From NCBI GenBank assembly GCA_002394235.1, contig DGTF01000018.1:71170-132691 (forward strand): a stretch of DNA of 61,522 nt, in the 5' to 3' direction. The translations under genes and the position numbers were made by a program. Source of the stretch: Eubacterium sp. UBA4343 (GTDB taxonomy: Bacteria > Bacillota > Clostridia > Lachnospirales > Lachnospiraceae). The notes below the pieces were generated by a model. It worked only from the letters and a program-made list of their open reading frames with translations, was not told the origin of the DNA and ran no database searches. Shown in pieces: positions 34,709-43,286 of this stretch (its first letter is position 1; every line of letters begins with the position of its first letter).

Positions 34709-34737
34709 TTGACATCTGCATTGTGCAGCAGTATAGT
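34709..34737 (+). promoter_or_regulatory. Near-consensus promoter of the acpP-fab operon
   Basis: TTGACA (34709-34714), 17-bp spacer, TATAGT (34732-34737). The spacer holds a small palindrome, CTGCA-TTG-TGCAG. Start predicted near 34744. Confidence 0.85.
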
Positions 34738-34759
34738 AACCCTCGAAACGAAAACCTAA

Positions 34760-34779
34760 AATTATTTAACTAAATAATT
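34760..34779 (+). promoter_or_regulatory. Operator 2 of the fatty-acid operon
   Basis: AATTATTTA-AC-TAAATAATT, a perfect 9-bp-arm palindrome at about +17 to +36. Its centre is exactly 80 bp from that of operator 1. A MarR-type dimer is the expected binder; the regulator at 45499 is the nearest candidate. Confidence 0.75.
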
Positions 34780-34819
34780 AAAGGTAATTGACGCTAGAAT
34801 GACGATAAGGAGAATGAAA

Positions 34820-35056
34820 ATGGATACATTTGAAAAGGTAAAAGAGATTATCATCGACACACTGAGCTTTGACGGTGACGAGATTCGCCCGGAATCGGAT
34901 TTCTTCAAGGATTTGAAGGCAGATTCACTTGACGTTGTTGAGCTGATGATGGCCCTTGAAGAAAACTTCGGAATTTCGATTCCGGATGAGGAGCTCCCGA
35001 ACCTGCATACGGTGGAGAGCGTTGTGAAATATATTGAGGATCACAAGGAAGACTGA
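34820..35056 (+). CDS. acpP: Acyl carrier protein
   Basis: 78 aa from ATG 34820, seven bases after AAGGAG; ATG 34814 is two codons earlier. Four-helix ACP with the phosphopantetheine serine Ser36 in ADSLDVVELMMALEE. It carries growing acyl chains for all Fab enzymes encoded downstream. It is the first gene of the operon. Confidence 0.96.
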   Translation: MDTFEKVKEIIIDTLSFDGDEIRPESDFFKDLKADSLDVVELMMALEENFGISIPDEELPNLHTVESVVKYIEDHKED

Positions 35057-35151
35057 GAGCGGACGGACAGGATACGGGGCGCGGGCCGGGTTGGAAGAGA
35101 CCGGCCGAAGTCGCATTCGTTCAGAAGTCCGGATGATTTTGGAGGGCAGGA

Positions 35152-35724
35152 ATGAGTTATACAGTGGAAGAGCTTCAGATACTGATGGAGAGTTTTGGAA
35201 AATCGGGGCTGACCAGATTCCGATATTCGACACAGGAAGAAACTCTTGAATTCAGAAATGAGCCGGGGGCTGGCCATTCCTCTGCTGCGCCGGCCGGCAG
35301 GGAAGGAACGCCGGCAGTATATGCGGATACGGATACAAAGACCGGGACAGCGCCGGGACGGGCGGCTTCTGAATCGGATACGGCATCGGCGGACTCCGCG
35401 GAAGTGGTTGGAAAAGGTTCTGGATCCGGGACAGGCAGTTCTGCCGGAGAAAAGGATGGAGGGGAAGGCGGGAGCCCGGAAGAGACGGTTGCCGTCAGAG
35501 CTCCGCTGGCGGGTATTTTTTACCGGGCATCCAAACCAGGGGAGAAGCCGTATGTCGAGGAAGGACAAAGCGTGAAGAAGGGGGATATCGTCGGACTGGT
35601 AGAGGCCATGAAGATGATGAATGAGATCCCTGCTCCGTGCGACGGCATCGTTCGGGAGATCAAGGCTAAGGACGCCGCCTTTACCGGATATGACGCTGTT
35701 CTGATGACGATCGGGGAGAATTGA
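35152..35724 (+). CDS. accB: Biotin carboxyl carrier protein of acetyl-CoA carboxylase
   Basis: 190 aa. The N-terminal 35 residues form the dimer/contact part, then an Ala/Gly/Ser/Thr-rich linker (about 36-112) and a C-terminal biotinyl domain with biotinylated Lys154 in VEAMKMMNEI. The thumb region FYRASKPGEKPYVEEGQ is typical of AccB. It shuttles carboxyl-biotin between AccC and the carboxyltransferase. accC follows one base after the stop. Confidence 0.95.
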   Translation: MSYTVEELQILMESFGKSGLTRFRYSTQEETLEFRNEPGAGHSSAAPAGREGTPAVYADTDTKTGTAPGRAASESDTASADSAEVVGKGSGSGTGSSAGEKDGGEGGSPEETVAVRAPLAGIFYRASKPGEKPYVEEGQSVKKGDIVGLVEAMKMMNEIPAPCDGIVREIKAKDAAFTGYDAVLMTIGEN

Positions 35725-35725
35725 G

Positions 35726-37102
35726 ATGTTCAAGAAAGTACTGATTGCAAACCGGGGAGAAATCGCGATGCGGGTTCTGCGATGCTGTCAGGAAATGGGG
35801 ATTGACACCGTGACTGCCTGTTCCTCGGAAGACCGGAATTCCCTTCCGGTACAGTTTTCGACAGAATCTGTCTGCATTGGTCCTGCGCAGGCGGCCGCAA
35901 GCTACCTGAATCAGGAGGCACTGATCGAGGCGGCCAAGGCATATCACTGCGATGCCATTCACCCGGGATATGGATTTTTATCTGAAAATGCGGATTTCGC
36001 GGAAAAATGTGAGAAGAACGGAATCACCTTCATTGGTCCTTCCTCGCGGATGATTCGGGAAATGGGAGACAAGCAGAGCGCCCGCGCGCTGATGAAAAAG
36101 CATGGAGTGCCTGTGGTTCCGGGTTCAGACGGGATTCTGAAAGACTGGAAGGAAGCGGCGGAGGTCGCGGAGAAAGTCGGGTATCCGGTGCTTGTCAAGG
36201 CTACGGCAGGAGGCGGAGGACGAGGAATGCGGACCGCCTTTGACGAGTCGGAAATCCGGAACGCCTTTGAAAGTGCGGAGGCGGAAGCAAGAGCTGCCTT
36301 CGGAGACGGATCGCTGTATCTTGAAAAACTCATTCTGCATCCGCATCACATTGAGGTGCAGATTCTGGGTGATACAAAGGGCAATATTATTCAGCTTGGT
36401 GAGCGGGACTGCTCCATGCAACGGCGGAATCAGAAACTGATGGAGGAATGTCCTGCAAGGATTCTGAATTCCAGACAGCGGGAAGCAATTCACAAGGCAG
36501 CGCTCAAGGCCGCCAGAGCCGTTCATTACGTGAGCGCGGGAACCGTGGAATTTGTTCTTGACCGGGAAAATCATTTTTATTTCATCGAAATGAATACGAG
36601 GATTCAGGTGGAGCATCCGGTGACAGAGGAGGTGACAGGCGTGGACCTGATCCGGGAACAGATCCGGATCGCCGCAGGCCTGTCCCTCGGGTACAAGCAG
36701 AGTGACATTCATCTGAACGGGCATGCCATTGAATGCAGGATCAATGCGGAAAACCCCGCGAGAAGCTTCGCTCCGTGTCCCGGGGATGTACCTTTTGTTC
36801 ATTTTCCGGGCGGCAACGGGGTACGCATCGAGAGCGCAATTTATTCCGGATGCACGGTAAGCCCGTACTATGATTCGATGATCGCGAAGGTGATTGTTCA
36901 TGCGCCGGGAAGGCTTGAGGCGATCCGGAAGATGAGGGTTGCGCTTGAGGAAATGACGGTCGAGGGAATCGACACGAACATCGATTTTCTGTATCTGATC
37001 CTGTTTAATAATGATTTTCTGACCGGGAATGTCGATACGGGATTTCTGGAGAAAAATACGGATGCCATCATCCGCTGGGGTGAAGAAAGCCGGAAAGCGT
37101 AA
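35726..37102 (+). CDS. accC: Biotin carboxylase subunit of acetyl-CoA carboxylase
   Basis: 458 aa ATP-grasp enzyme. It starts FKKVLIANRGEIAMRVLR; the ATP lid has KATAGGGGRGMR, followed by the DCSMQRRNQK catalytic segment and FIEMNTRIQVEHPVTE. It carboxylates biotin on AccB using bicarbonate and ATP. The last codons are duplicated just downstream of the stop. Length is slightly above the E. coli enzyme. Confidence 0.97.
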   Translation: MFKKVLIANRGEIAMRVLRCCQEMGIDTVTACSSEDRNSLPVQFSTESVCIGPAQAAASYLNQEALIEAAKAYHCDAIHPGYGFLSENADFAEKCEKNGITFIGPSSRMIREMGDKQSARALMKKHGVPVVPGSDGILKDWKEAAEVAEKVGYPVLVKATAGGGGRGMRTAFDESEIRNAFESAEAEARAAFGDGSLYLEKLILHPHHIEVQILGDTKGNIIQLGERDCSMQRRNQKLMEECPARILNSRQREAIHKAALKAARAVHYVSAGTVEFVLDRENHFYFIEMNTRIQVEHPVTEEVTGVDLIREQIRIAAGLSLGYKQSDIHLNGHAIECRINAENPARSFAPCPGDVPFVHFPGGNGVRIESAIYSGCTVSPYYDSMIAKVIVHAPGRLEAIRKMRVALEEMTVEGIDTNIDFLYLILFNNDFLTGNVDTGFLEKNTDAIIRWGEESRKA

Positions 37103-37185
37103 GGCCCGATTCAGGGGTTAAGTTGGAGACGTACATGTTTCATTACGGTGAAGAAAGCCGGAAAGCGTAAGGTCCGATTTAGGGG
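37079..37185 (+). repeat. Duplication of the accC 3' end, period 68 bp
   Basis: A 39-base block covering the last accC codons, stop and 15 following bases (37079-37117) recurs at 37147-37185 with two changes. The period is not a multiple of three, so the copy is out of frame. It occupies the accC-accDA spacer. Confidence 0.9.
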
Positions 37186-37197
37186 AGCAGAGAAATC

Positions 37198-39003
37198 ATG
37201 AGTAAGAGTATCCTGGGAACAGTATTGCTAGATGCTAAGGTCAATACGGCGGACGGCATTTTTTTCGGCAGAAGAAAAACTCTTCTGGGTTTCCGGAAGA
37301 TGCGCGAAAAGAAGACTGCCCGCCGTCCGGTCGGCGAACACCTGACAGCCCTCTTTGACGGAGGAAAATTTTCAGAAGAGTTTGCGCTGGATCTGAAGAC
37401 AGACGATCCGCTGAGTTTTCCCGGGTATGGCAGGAAGCTTGAGGAGAACCGGAAAATCTCGGAGAAACCGCAGGGATGTGTCGCGGGAGTCGGGAGGATC
37501 AACGGAATTCCGGCGGTCGGTGCAGAACTCAGCAGAAATTTCATGATGGGCAGCATGGGAAGTGCTGAGGGAGAAAAACTGACGATTGCGATCGAAGAAG
37601 CAGACAGAAGAAAACTTCCACTGATTATTTTTTCTGCGAGCGGCGGGGCGAGAATGCAGGAGGGAATGATTTCCCTGATGCAGATGGCGAAGACGAGTGC
37701 CGCGGTGGAACGGTTGCGTGAGCACGGAGGACTGTATATATCGGTGCTGACGAATCCGACTACCGGAGGTGTGAGCGCGAGCTATGCGAGCCTGGGAGAT
37801 ATTACGCTGGCAGAGCCGGGTGCACTGATCGGGTTCGCAGGGCCGAGGGTGATCGAACAGACCATCGGTGAGAAGCTTCCAAAGGGATTTCAGCGGTCTG
37901 AGTTCCAACTGGAACATGGCTTCGTAGATAAAATTGTGCCGAAGCAGGATCAGAAGAAGGAAATCACGTTGATTCTGAAGCTTCACGGGTTCAAGCCGGA
38001 CAGAAACGGAGACGGAGAATCTGTACAGGAGCGGGATGACGGGAACCGGAATGTCGGAACTTGCGAGGACATCGGACTCGCAGATACCGAAGCTTCGGAG
38101 ATGATTGCCTCGAATGAAAATCCGGTAACCCTGAATAAGTTTGCCGCGTGTGAGAATACGGAAGCCATACCGGAGATGGATGAGCCCGGTAAGCCCGGCG
38201 CATATGACCGGGTGCGGCTCGTGAGAGACAAGAACCGCCCGAAGATCACGGATTATATCGAGGGGATCTTTGAAGAATTTCTTGAGCTCTCCGGAGACCG
38301 GACCGGAAAAGAGGATCCTGCGATTCTCGGGGGTATCGGACTCCTGAATGGAAGACCGGTTACAGTGATCGGACACAGAAAAGGCAAAAATCTGGCCGAG
38401 AACATGAAATGCAACTTCGGAATGCCGGAGCCTCAGGGCTACCGGAAAGCGCTGCGCCTGATGAAGGAAGCTGAAAAGTTCGGGCGTCCGGTTGTAACCT
38501 TTATCGATACGCCGGGGGCTTATCCCGGGAAAGAGGCGGAGGAAAACGGGCAAAGCGCGGCGATCGCCGAAAATCTTGCAGCTATGAGCGCACTGAGGAT
38601 TCCGGTGATCAGCATTGTCACCGGGGAAGGAAACAGCGGAGGAGCCCTGGCAATCGGTGTCGGAGATGAGATATGGATGCTGGAGAATGCCGTGTATTCG
38701 GTGTTATCTCCGGAAGGATTTGCCAGTATTCTCTGGAAGGATGCCTCGAAATGCAGGGAAGCCGCGGAGGTTATGAGGATGACCGCGGAAGACCTTCTGA
38801 ATCAGGGAATTGCCGATCGTGTGATTCCGGAGCCGGAAGGCGGCGCGCAGCGGGATCTTCCGGGAATGTGCCGGATTCTCCGGGAAAATCTGGAGACAGA
38901 GCTCGAAAAACTGGAAGAAGAGGACCGCGATTCTCTTGTGGAGCAAAGATACCGGAAATACCGTGAAATCGGCCGCAGCGGGAAGAAGACCGGGATCCGG
39001 TAA
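37198..39003 (+). CDS. accDA: Fused acetyl-CoA carboxylase carboxyltransferase, beta-alpha (AccD-AccA)
   Basis: 601 aa. Residues about 40-270 are AccD-like (FSASGGARMQEGMISLMQMAK, PTTGGVSASYASLGD, FAGPRVIEQTIGEKLP); about 340-590 are AccA-like (FEEFLELSGDRTGKEDPAI, TFIDTPGAYPGKEAEENGQ, GEGNSGGALAIGVGD). A variable charged linker joins them. The four-cysteine zinc ribbon that opens ordinary AccD is absent: residues 1-40 contain no Cys. The enzyme moves the carboxyl from biotin to acetyl-CoA, giving malonyl-CoA. Fusion guarantees equal amounts of the two halves. Confidence 0.93.
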   Translation: MSKSILGTVLLDAKVNTADGIFFGRRKTLLGFRKMREKKTARRPVGEHLTALFDGGKFSEEFALDLKTDDPLSFPGYGRKLEENRKISEKPQGCVAGVGRINGIPAVGAELSRNFMMGSMGSAEGEKLTIAIEEADRRKLPLIIFSASGGARMQEGMISLMQMAKTSAAVERLREHGGLYISVLTNPTTGGVSASYASLGDITLAEPGALIGFAGPRVIEQTIGEKLPKGFQRSEFQLEHGFVDKIVPKQDQKKEITLILKLHGFKPDRNGDGESVQERDDGNRNVGTCEDIGLADTEASEMIASNENPVTLNKFAACENTEAIPEMDEPGKPGAYDRVRLVRDKNRPKITDYIEGIFEEFLELSGDRTGKEDPAILGGIGLLNGRPVTVIGHRKGKNLAENMKCNFGMPEPQGYRKALRLMKEAEKFGRPVVTFIDTPGAYPGKEAEENGQSAAIAENLAAMSALRIPVISIVTGEGNSGGALAIGVGDEIWMLENAVYSVLSPEGFASILWKDASKCREAAEVMRMTAEDLLNQGIADRVIPEPEGGAQRDLPGMCRILRENLETELEKLEEEDRDSLVEQRYRKYREIGRSGKKTGIR

Positions 39004-39059
39004 CATGGAACAGGTGGCGGCATGTGGAAAAGAAAAAAGACAGGAAATCATACAGACAT

Positions 39060-40106
39060 ATGAATGGTATTGAAATCATTGGTCTGGGAAAGGCAGTGCC
39101 GGAAACCAGACTGACTAACGAGGATCTAAGGCAATATATGGATACTTCAGATGAGTGGATCCGCAGCAGAACCGGTATTGTGTCGCGGCATTTTTGCATA
39201 GGTGAGGAAAGTCTCACGGATCTGGCGACGGAGGCGTCCCGGAAGGCCATGGAGGACGCCGGAATCGCCCCGGAGGAAGTCGGACTTGTGATCTGTGCAA
39301 CCTGCACCACGGATTACATGGTTCCATCCGTAGCCTGTGCGGTACAGGAGAATATTGGAATTCCGGGCGGTGTTCCCGCATTTGACATTAATGCGGCGTG
39401 TTCGGGATTTGTGTATGGACTCCAGCTGATTTATTCGCTGATGAATGCGGAAGCCGCCTGCCGGTCAGAGCGGAAGTACGCGCTGATGATCGGAGGAGAA
39501 CAGCTCTCCAAGATGCTGGATTTCTCGGAGAGATCCGTGAGTGTGCTGTTTGGCGACGGAGCGGCTGCGGCGATTGTGCGCGGCTCGTCTCAAAAAAGAT
39601 TTTTCTGCCACACTGCAGCGGAGGGAGACCGCAGTGCTCTTTATGCGCATACCGTCGGAAGAAATCAGATCCCGGCCATGGAGTACAGGGGCAAAAGGAT
39701 TGTATCCGAAAACCCGCTTCAGATTACGGAAGCGTATGCGGCAGGAATCATGAAAGACGGCTATCTCAGGATGGATGGCAGGAAGGTATTCCGCTTTGCG
39801 GTGCGTGTACTTGCTGCCGAGATCGATCAGATGGCGGAACAGAGCAAAGTCCCTGCGGAAGAGATTGACTACATCGTCTGCCATCAGGCAAACAGCAGAA
39901 TTATCGACTATGTCCGGAAACAGAAAAATCTTCCGGAGGAGAAATTTTTTATGAATCTGCAGGAATATGGCAATACGTCCGGGGCCAGCATTCCTCTGGC
40001 ACTGGCGGACATGAAAGACAGAGGGATGTTGAAGCCGGGCACCAGGATCTTTTGCATCGGATTCGGCGCGGGTCTTACCTGGGGCGGCTGCTATCTGGAA
40101 TTCTGA
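39060..40106 (+). CDS. fabH: Beta-ketoacyl-ACP synthase III
   Basis: 348 aa from ATG 39060, which aligns with the usual FabH start (IEIIGLGKAVPE); a GTG at 39024 would add 12 residues. Catalytic triad: Cys114 in DINAACSGF, His275 in VCHQANSR, Asn305 in EYGNTSGAS. It starts each fatty-acid chain by joining acetyl- or branched acyl-CoA to malonyl-ACP. Lies 57 bp after accDA. Confidence 0.94.
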   Translation: MNGIEIIGLGKAVPETRLTNEDLRQYMDTSDEWIRSRTGIVSRHFCIGEESLTDLATEASRKAMEDAGIAPEEVGLVICATCTTDYMVPSVACAVQENIGIPGGVPAFDINAACSGFVYGLQLIYSLMNAEAACRSERKYALMIGGEQLSKMLDFSERSVSVLFGDGAAAAIVRGSSQKRFFCHTAAEGDRSALYAHTVGRNQIPAMEYRGKRIVSENPLQITEAYAAGIMKDGYLRMDGRKVFRFAVRVLAAEIDQMAEQSKVPAEEIDYIVCHQANSRIIDYVRKQKNLPEEKFFMNLQEYGNTSGASIPLALADMKDRGMLKPGTRIFCIGFGAGLTWGGCYLEF

Positions 40107-40227
40107 AGAATCAATGTATAGTGAACCGGCGGGAAAAAGGTCAGAGGTCAGCCTGGCTGTGGCAGACCGCAGGTGAAAAAGCGGTTTTGTCAGCGGCAGG
40201 CATGTATACAGAAGAAAGGCACAGAGC

Positions 40228-41193
40228 ATGAAATTTCTGAATGAAATAACAGGAACAAAATATCCGTTTATTCAGGGCGGAATGGCAAATATTGCTACAG
40301 GGGAGTTTGCGGCGGCATGCTCGAATGCTGGCGCGCTCGGCATCATCGGCTCAGGTGGAATGAATGTTGAAAAACTGGAAGAAAATATTCACATCTGCCG
40401 TTCTCTGACGGATAAGCCTTTCGGAGTAAATCTGATGCTGATGAATCCGGACACCGATCAGATGGCGGATCTGGTCGCGAGGGAGAAGATACCCGTCATC
40501 ACAACAGGTGCGGGAAACCCCGGAAAATACCTTTCCAGATGGAAGGAAAGCGGGAGTCTGATTTTTCCGGTATCTGCCAGTGTGCTGCTTGCGCTTCGTC
40601 TGGTACGGGACGGCGTTGACGGAATTATCGCAGAGGGAACGGAGAGCGGAGGCCATGTCGGTGAGATGACGACAATGACGCTTGTGCCCCAGATGCGGGA
40701 CGCTCTTCCAGAGAATGTTCCGGTGATTGCAGCCGGAGGAATTGCGGACGGAAGACAGCTTGCGGCTGCTTTTGCTCTCGGTGCATGCGGAGCGCAGATG
40801 GGAACCTGCCTTCTGGTGAGCAGCGAATGTCCGATACATAAGAATTATAAGGAAGCAATCCTGAAGGCGGGGGACAATGCCACGGTTGTTACGGGGCGGA
40901 CGGTGAATTCGCCGACCCGTATCCTGAAAAACAAGATGGCCCGGCAGTATATCCGCAGGGAGAAAGAGGGAGCCGAACAGATGGAGCTGGAAAAATTCAC
41001 GCTCGGTTCTCTTCGAAAAGCGGTGTTTGATGGAAATACATCTGAGGGATCGCTGATGGCGGGCCAGGTCTGCGGACAGCTGAAGGAAATCCGTCCAGTC
41101 GCGGAAATCTTCGAGTCTATCATGCGCGGGGCACAGGAAACAGCCGGGAGTCTTTCAAGGAATATCGCATCCGGGAGCGCGGATCATCAATAA
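40228..41193 (+). CDS. fabK: Enoyl-ACP reductase II (FMN-dependent)
   Basis: 321 aa TIM-barrel flavoprotein of the nitronate monooxygenase superfamily. It opens YPFIQGGMANIATGEFAAA and has the family's GTESGGHVGEMTT and AAGGIADGRQLAAAFALGA phosphate-binding segments. FabK reduces the enoyl-ACP double bond and replaces FabI in many Firmicutes; no fabI is in the window. It is resistant to triclosan as a class. Confidence 0.94.
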   Translation: MKFLNEITGTKYPFIQGGMANIATGEFAAACSNAGALGIIGSGGMNVEKLEENIHICRSLTDKPFGVNLMLMNPDTDQMADLVAREKIPVITTGAGNPGKYLSRWKESGSLIFPVSASVLLALRLVRDGVDGIIAEGTESGGHVGEMTTMTLVPQMRDALPENVPVIAAGGIADGRQLAAAFALGACGAQMGTCLLVSSECPIHKNYKEAILKAGDNATVVTGRTVNSPTRILKNKMARQYIRREKEGAEQMELEKFTLGSLRKAVFDGNTSEGSLMAGQVCGQLKEIRPVAEIFESIMRGAQETAGSLSRNIASGSADHQ

Positions 41194-41340
41194 GAGATAT
41201 AAGAGAAATAAGAGATCAACAAGAGAAATACGGGATCACTAAGGAAAATAAGAAATCAGCAAGCGATCACTAAGAAAAATAAGAAATCAGCAAGTGATCA
41301 CTAATAAAATAAGAAATCAGCAGGAGTTCAATAAGAGAAA
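41189..41340 (+). repeat. A-rich tandem repeats in the fabK-fabD spacer
   Basis: Blocks such as GATCACTAAG followed by AAATAAGAAATCAGCAAG recur three times with a period near 35 bp, preceded by shorter AAGAGAAAT units. They begin right at the fabK stop. Confidence 0.8.
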
Positions 41341-41351
41341 GGGAGTCAGTC

Positions 41352-42329
41352 ATGAAAACAGCATTTTTGTATGCCGGTCAGGGAAGCCAGCATGCCGGTA
41401 TGGGCAGGGATTTGTATGAGGCATATCCGGCATTTGCCGAAGAAGTGGACAAGGCGGACGCGGTGCTGAATTTTGATCTGAAGAGAATGATGTTTGAGGG
41501 ACCGGAGGAGGAGCTCTCGCGGACTGCTTACACCCAGCCATGTCTGGCTGCCTTTGCCGCGGGAATGACAGCGGTTCTTACCGAACGTGGAATCCGTCCG
41601 GATTATGTGGCAGGACTCAGCCTTGGCGAATACAGCGCGCTGCATGCGGCGGGCGTTTTTTCCACCGAGGAGCTGATCCGGATTACGGCATTCCGCGGGC
41701 AGGCGATGTCGAGAGCCGGAGAGGGACTGGATACAAAAATGTGCGCCATTCTGGGACTTCCTGCTGAAAAGACGGCGGAGATCGCGCAGAAGGCTGCAAA
41801 AGAGACCGGGAGTATTGTGGAAGTATCCAACTACAACGCAAAAGGACAGAATGTAATCTCTGGTTTTGCAGAAGCTGTGACCCGGGCGGAGGAGATCGCG
41901 AAGGAAGAGGGCGCGAGAAGGTGCATGGAGCTGAAGGTCAGCTCTGCCTTTCATACATCGCTGATGGCTCCCGCTTCCCAGGAGCTTCATGAACTGTTCG
42001 GCAGGACAGCGTTCGGAAAAATGAGCATTCCGGTTCTTTTCAACACGCTGGGAGGTCCTTCGGACGCGAGAGGAAGACGGATCGATGATACCTCCCTGAG
42101 CCCGTCTGCGTACACAGAGGCTGATGGGAAGACGATTGGCGATCTGCTTGAAAAACAGGTGATGTCGAGTGTGAGGATGGCGCAGACGATCGAGTGGCTG
42201 AAGGATGCCGGCGTCGAGAAAATCATCGAGATCGGTCCCGGACATGTGCTTGCCGGATTTGTCAGCCGGACGGTAAAAGGAATGGAAACCGTCTCACTTG
42301 ATGCGGCGGAGGATGTGGCGGCCCTGTGA
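41352..42329 (+). CDS. fabD: Malonyl-CoA:ACP transacylase
   Basis: 325 aa. AYAGQGSQ-like start (FLYAGQGSQHAGMG), nucleophile Ser90 in GLSLGEYSAL and catalytic His201 in SSAFHTSLM. It loads malonyl groups from CoA to ACP. A small insertion (about 235-255) with a Ser/Arg-rich loop is not seen in the shortest homologues. The stop is followed by fabG after 86 bp. Confidence 0.95.
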   Translation: MKTAFLYAGQGSQHAGMGRDLYEAYPAFAEEVDKADAVLNFDLKRMMFEGPEEELSRTAYTQPCLAAFAAGMTAVLTERGIRPDYVAGLSLGEYSALHAAGVFSTEELIRITAFRGQAMSRAGEGLDTKMCAILGLPAEKTAEIAQKAAKETGSIVEVSNYNAKGQNVISGFAEAVTRAEEIAKEEGARRCMELKVSSAFHTSLMAPASQELHELFGRTAFGKMSIPVLFNTLGGPSDARGRRIDDTSLSPSAYTEADGKTIGDLLEKQVMSSVRMAQTIEWLKDAGVEKIIEIGPGHVLAGFVSRTVKGMETVSLDAAEDVAAL

Positions 42330-42415
42330 GAGCGCGGCGGCATTGCATCGTTTACAAGAACCAACAACCAAAAGGCAGTGGGTTTCCGCCTGCAGCAAAC
42401 GAAAGGATTATATTT

Positions 42416-43159
42416 ATGAATTCAGAAAATCAGACAGCAATAGTAACCGGAGGCAGCGGCGGAATCGGCAGAGCGGTCTGCAGAGCGCTCGCTGAAAAGG
42501 GAATCCATGTCGTGATCAATTATTCTCATAATGAGGCGGCAGCGAAGGAAACGGAAAGACTCTGCCGGGAATGCGGAGTTCAGACGCTTCTGGTGCAGGC
42601 GGATATATCCGACAGCGCGGATTGTGACCGGATGTTCCGTGAGGCGCAGAAGCTGACCGGAAGAATTGATATTCTGGTGAACAATGCCGGAATCACAAAG
42701 GACAGCCTGCTGCTGATGATGAAGGAGGAGGACTTCGACAGAGTCATTCACGTGAATCTGTATGGCGCCTTCTACTGTATGAAGAAGGCGTCGAGGATTA
42801 TGCTGCGGCAGAAATACGGAAGGATTGTCAGTATATCGAGCATTGTGGGAATTCACGGGAATCCGGGACAGGTCAATTACGCGGCCAGCAAGGCGGGGAT
42901 TATCGGGATGACAAAATCCCTGGCGAAGGAACTTGCCGGGCGGAATATAACGGTGAATGCCGTTGCTCCCGGAATGATCGATACGGAGATGACGGAAGCT
43001 CTTTCAAATGCCGCAAAGGAGGCCATGCTTGCGGGGATACCGATGGGACGCGCAGGAAGGGCGGAAGAGGTTGCCGCGGCGGTCGCCTTTCTGGCATCGG
43101 AGGAAGCCTCCTATATCACCGGTCAGGTGCTCGGCGCAGACGGCGGAATGGGATGCTGA
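42416..43159 (+). CDS. fabG: 3-oxoacyl-ACP reductase
   Basis: 247 aa from ATG 42416 (GAAAGGAT upstream), the standard FabG length. Short-chain dehydrogenase with NADPH motif TGGSGGIGRA, NNAG (89-92), Ser142, Tyr155 and Lys159 of YxxxK, and the closing ITGQVLGADGGMGC. It reduces the keto group after each condensation. Confidence 0.96.
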   Translation: MNSENQTAIVTGGSGGIGRAVCRALAEKGIHVVINYSHNEAAAKETERLCRECGVQTLLVQADISDSADCDRMFREAQKLTGRIDILVNNAGITKDSLLLMMKEEDFDRVIHVNLYGAFYCMKKASRIMLRQKYGRIVSISSIVGIHGNPGQVNYAASKAGIIGMTKSLAKELAGRNITVNAVAPGMIDTEMTEALSNAAKEAMLAGIPMGRAGRAEEVAAAVAFLASEEASYITGQVLGADGGMGC

Positions 43160-43286
43160 AGAAGGAACGGCGGAATATAAGACTCTGGCACAGATGGCAG
43201 AAGAAGAGGCCGGAGAGGTCAGCAGTACAAGATACCGGAGTGGACGGCAGAATAGATTCTGAGAAATGGACAGATTGGAGAAACAC

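Noticed and set aside
37372..38553. 393-codon minus-strand frame opposite accDA
   Set aside because: Antisense shadow; the plus strand encodes both carboxyltransferase halves.
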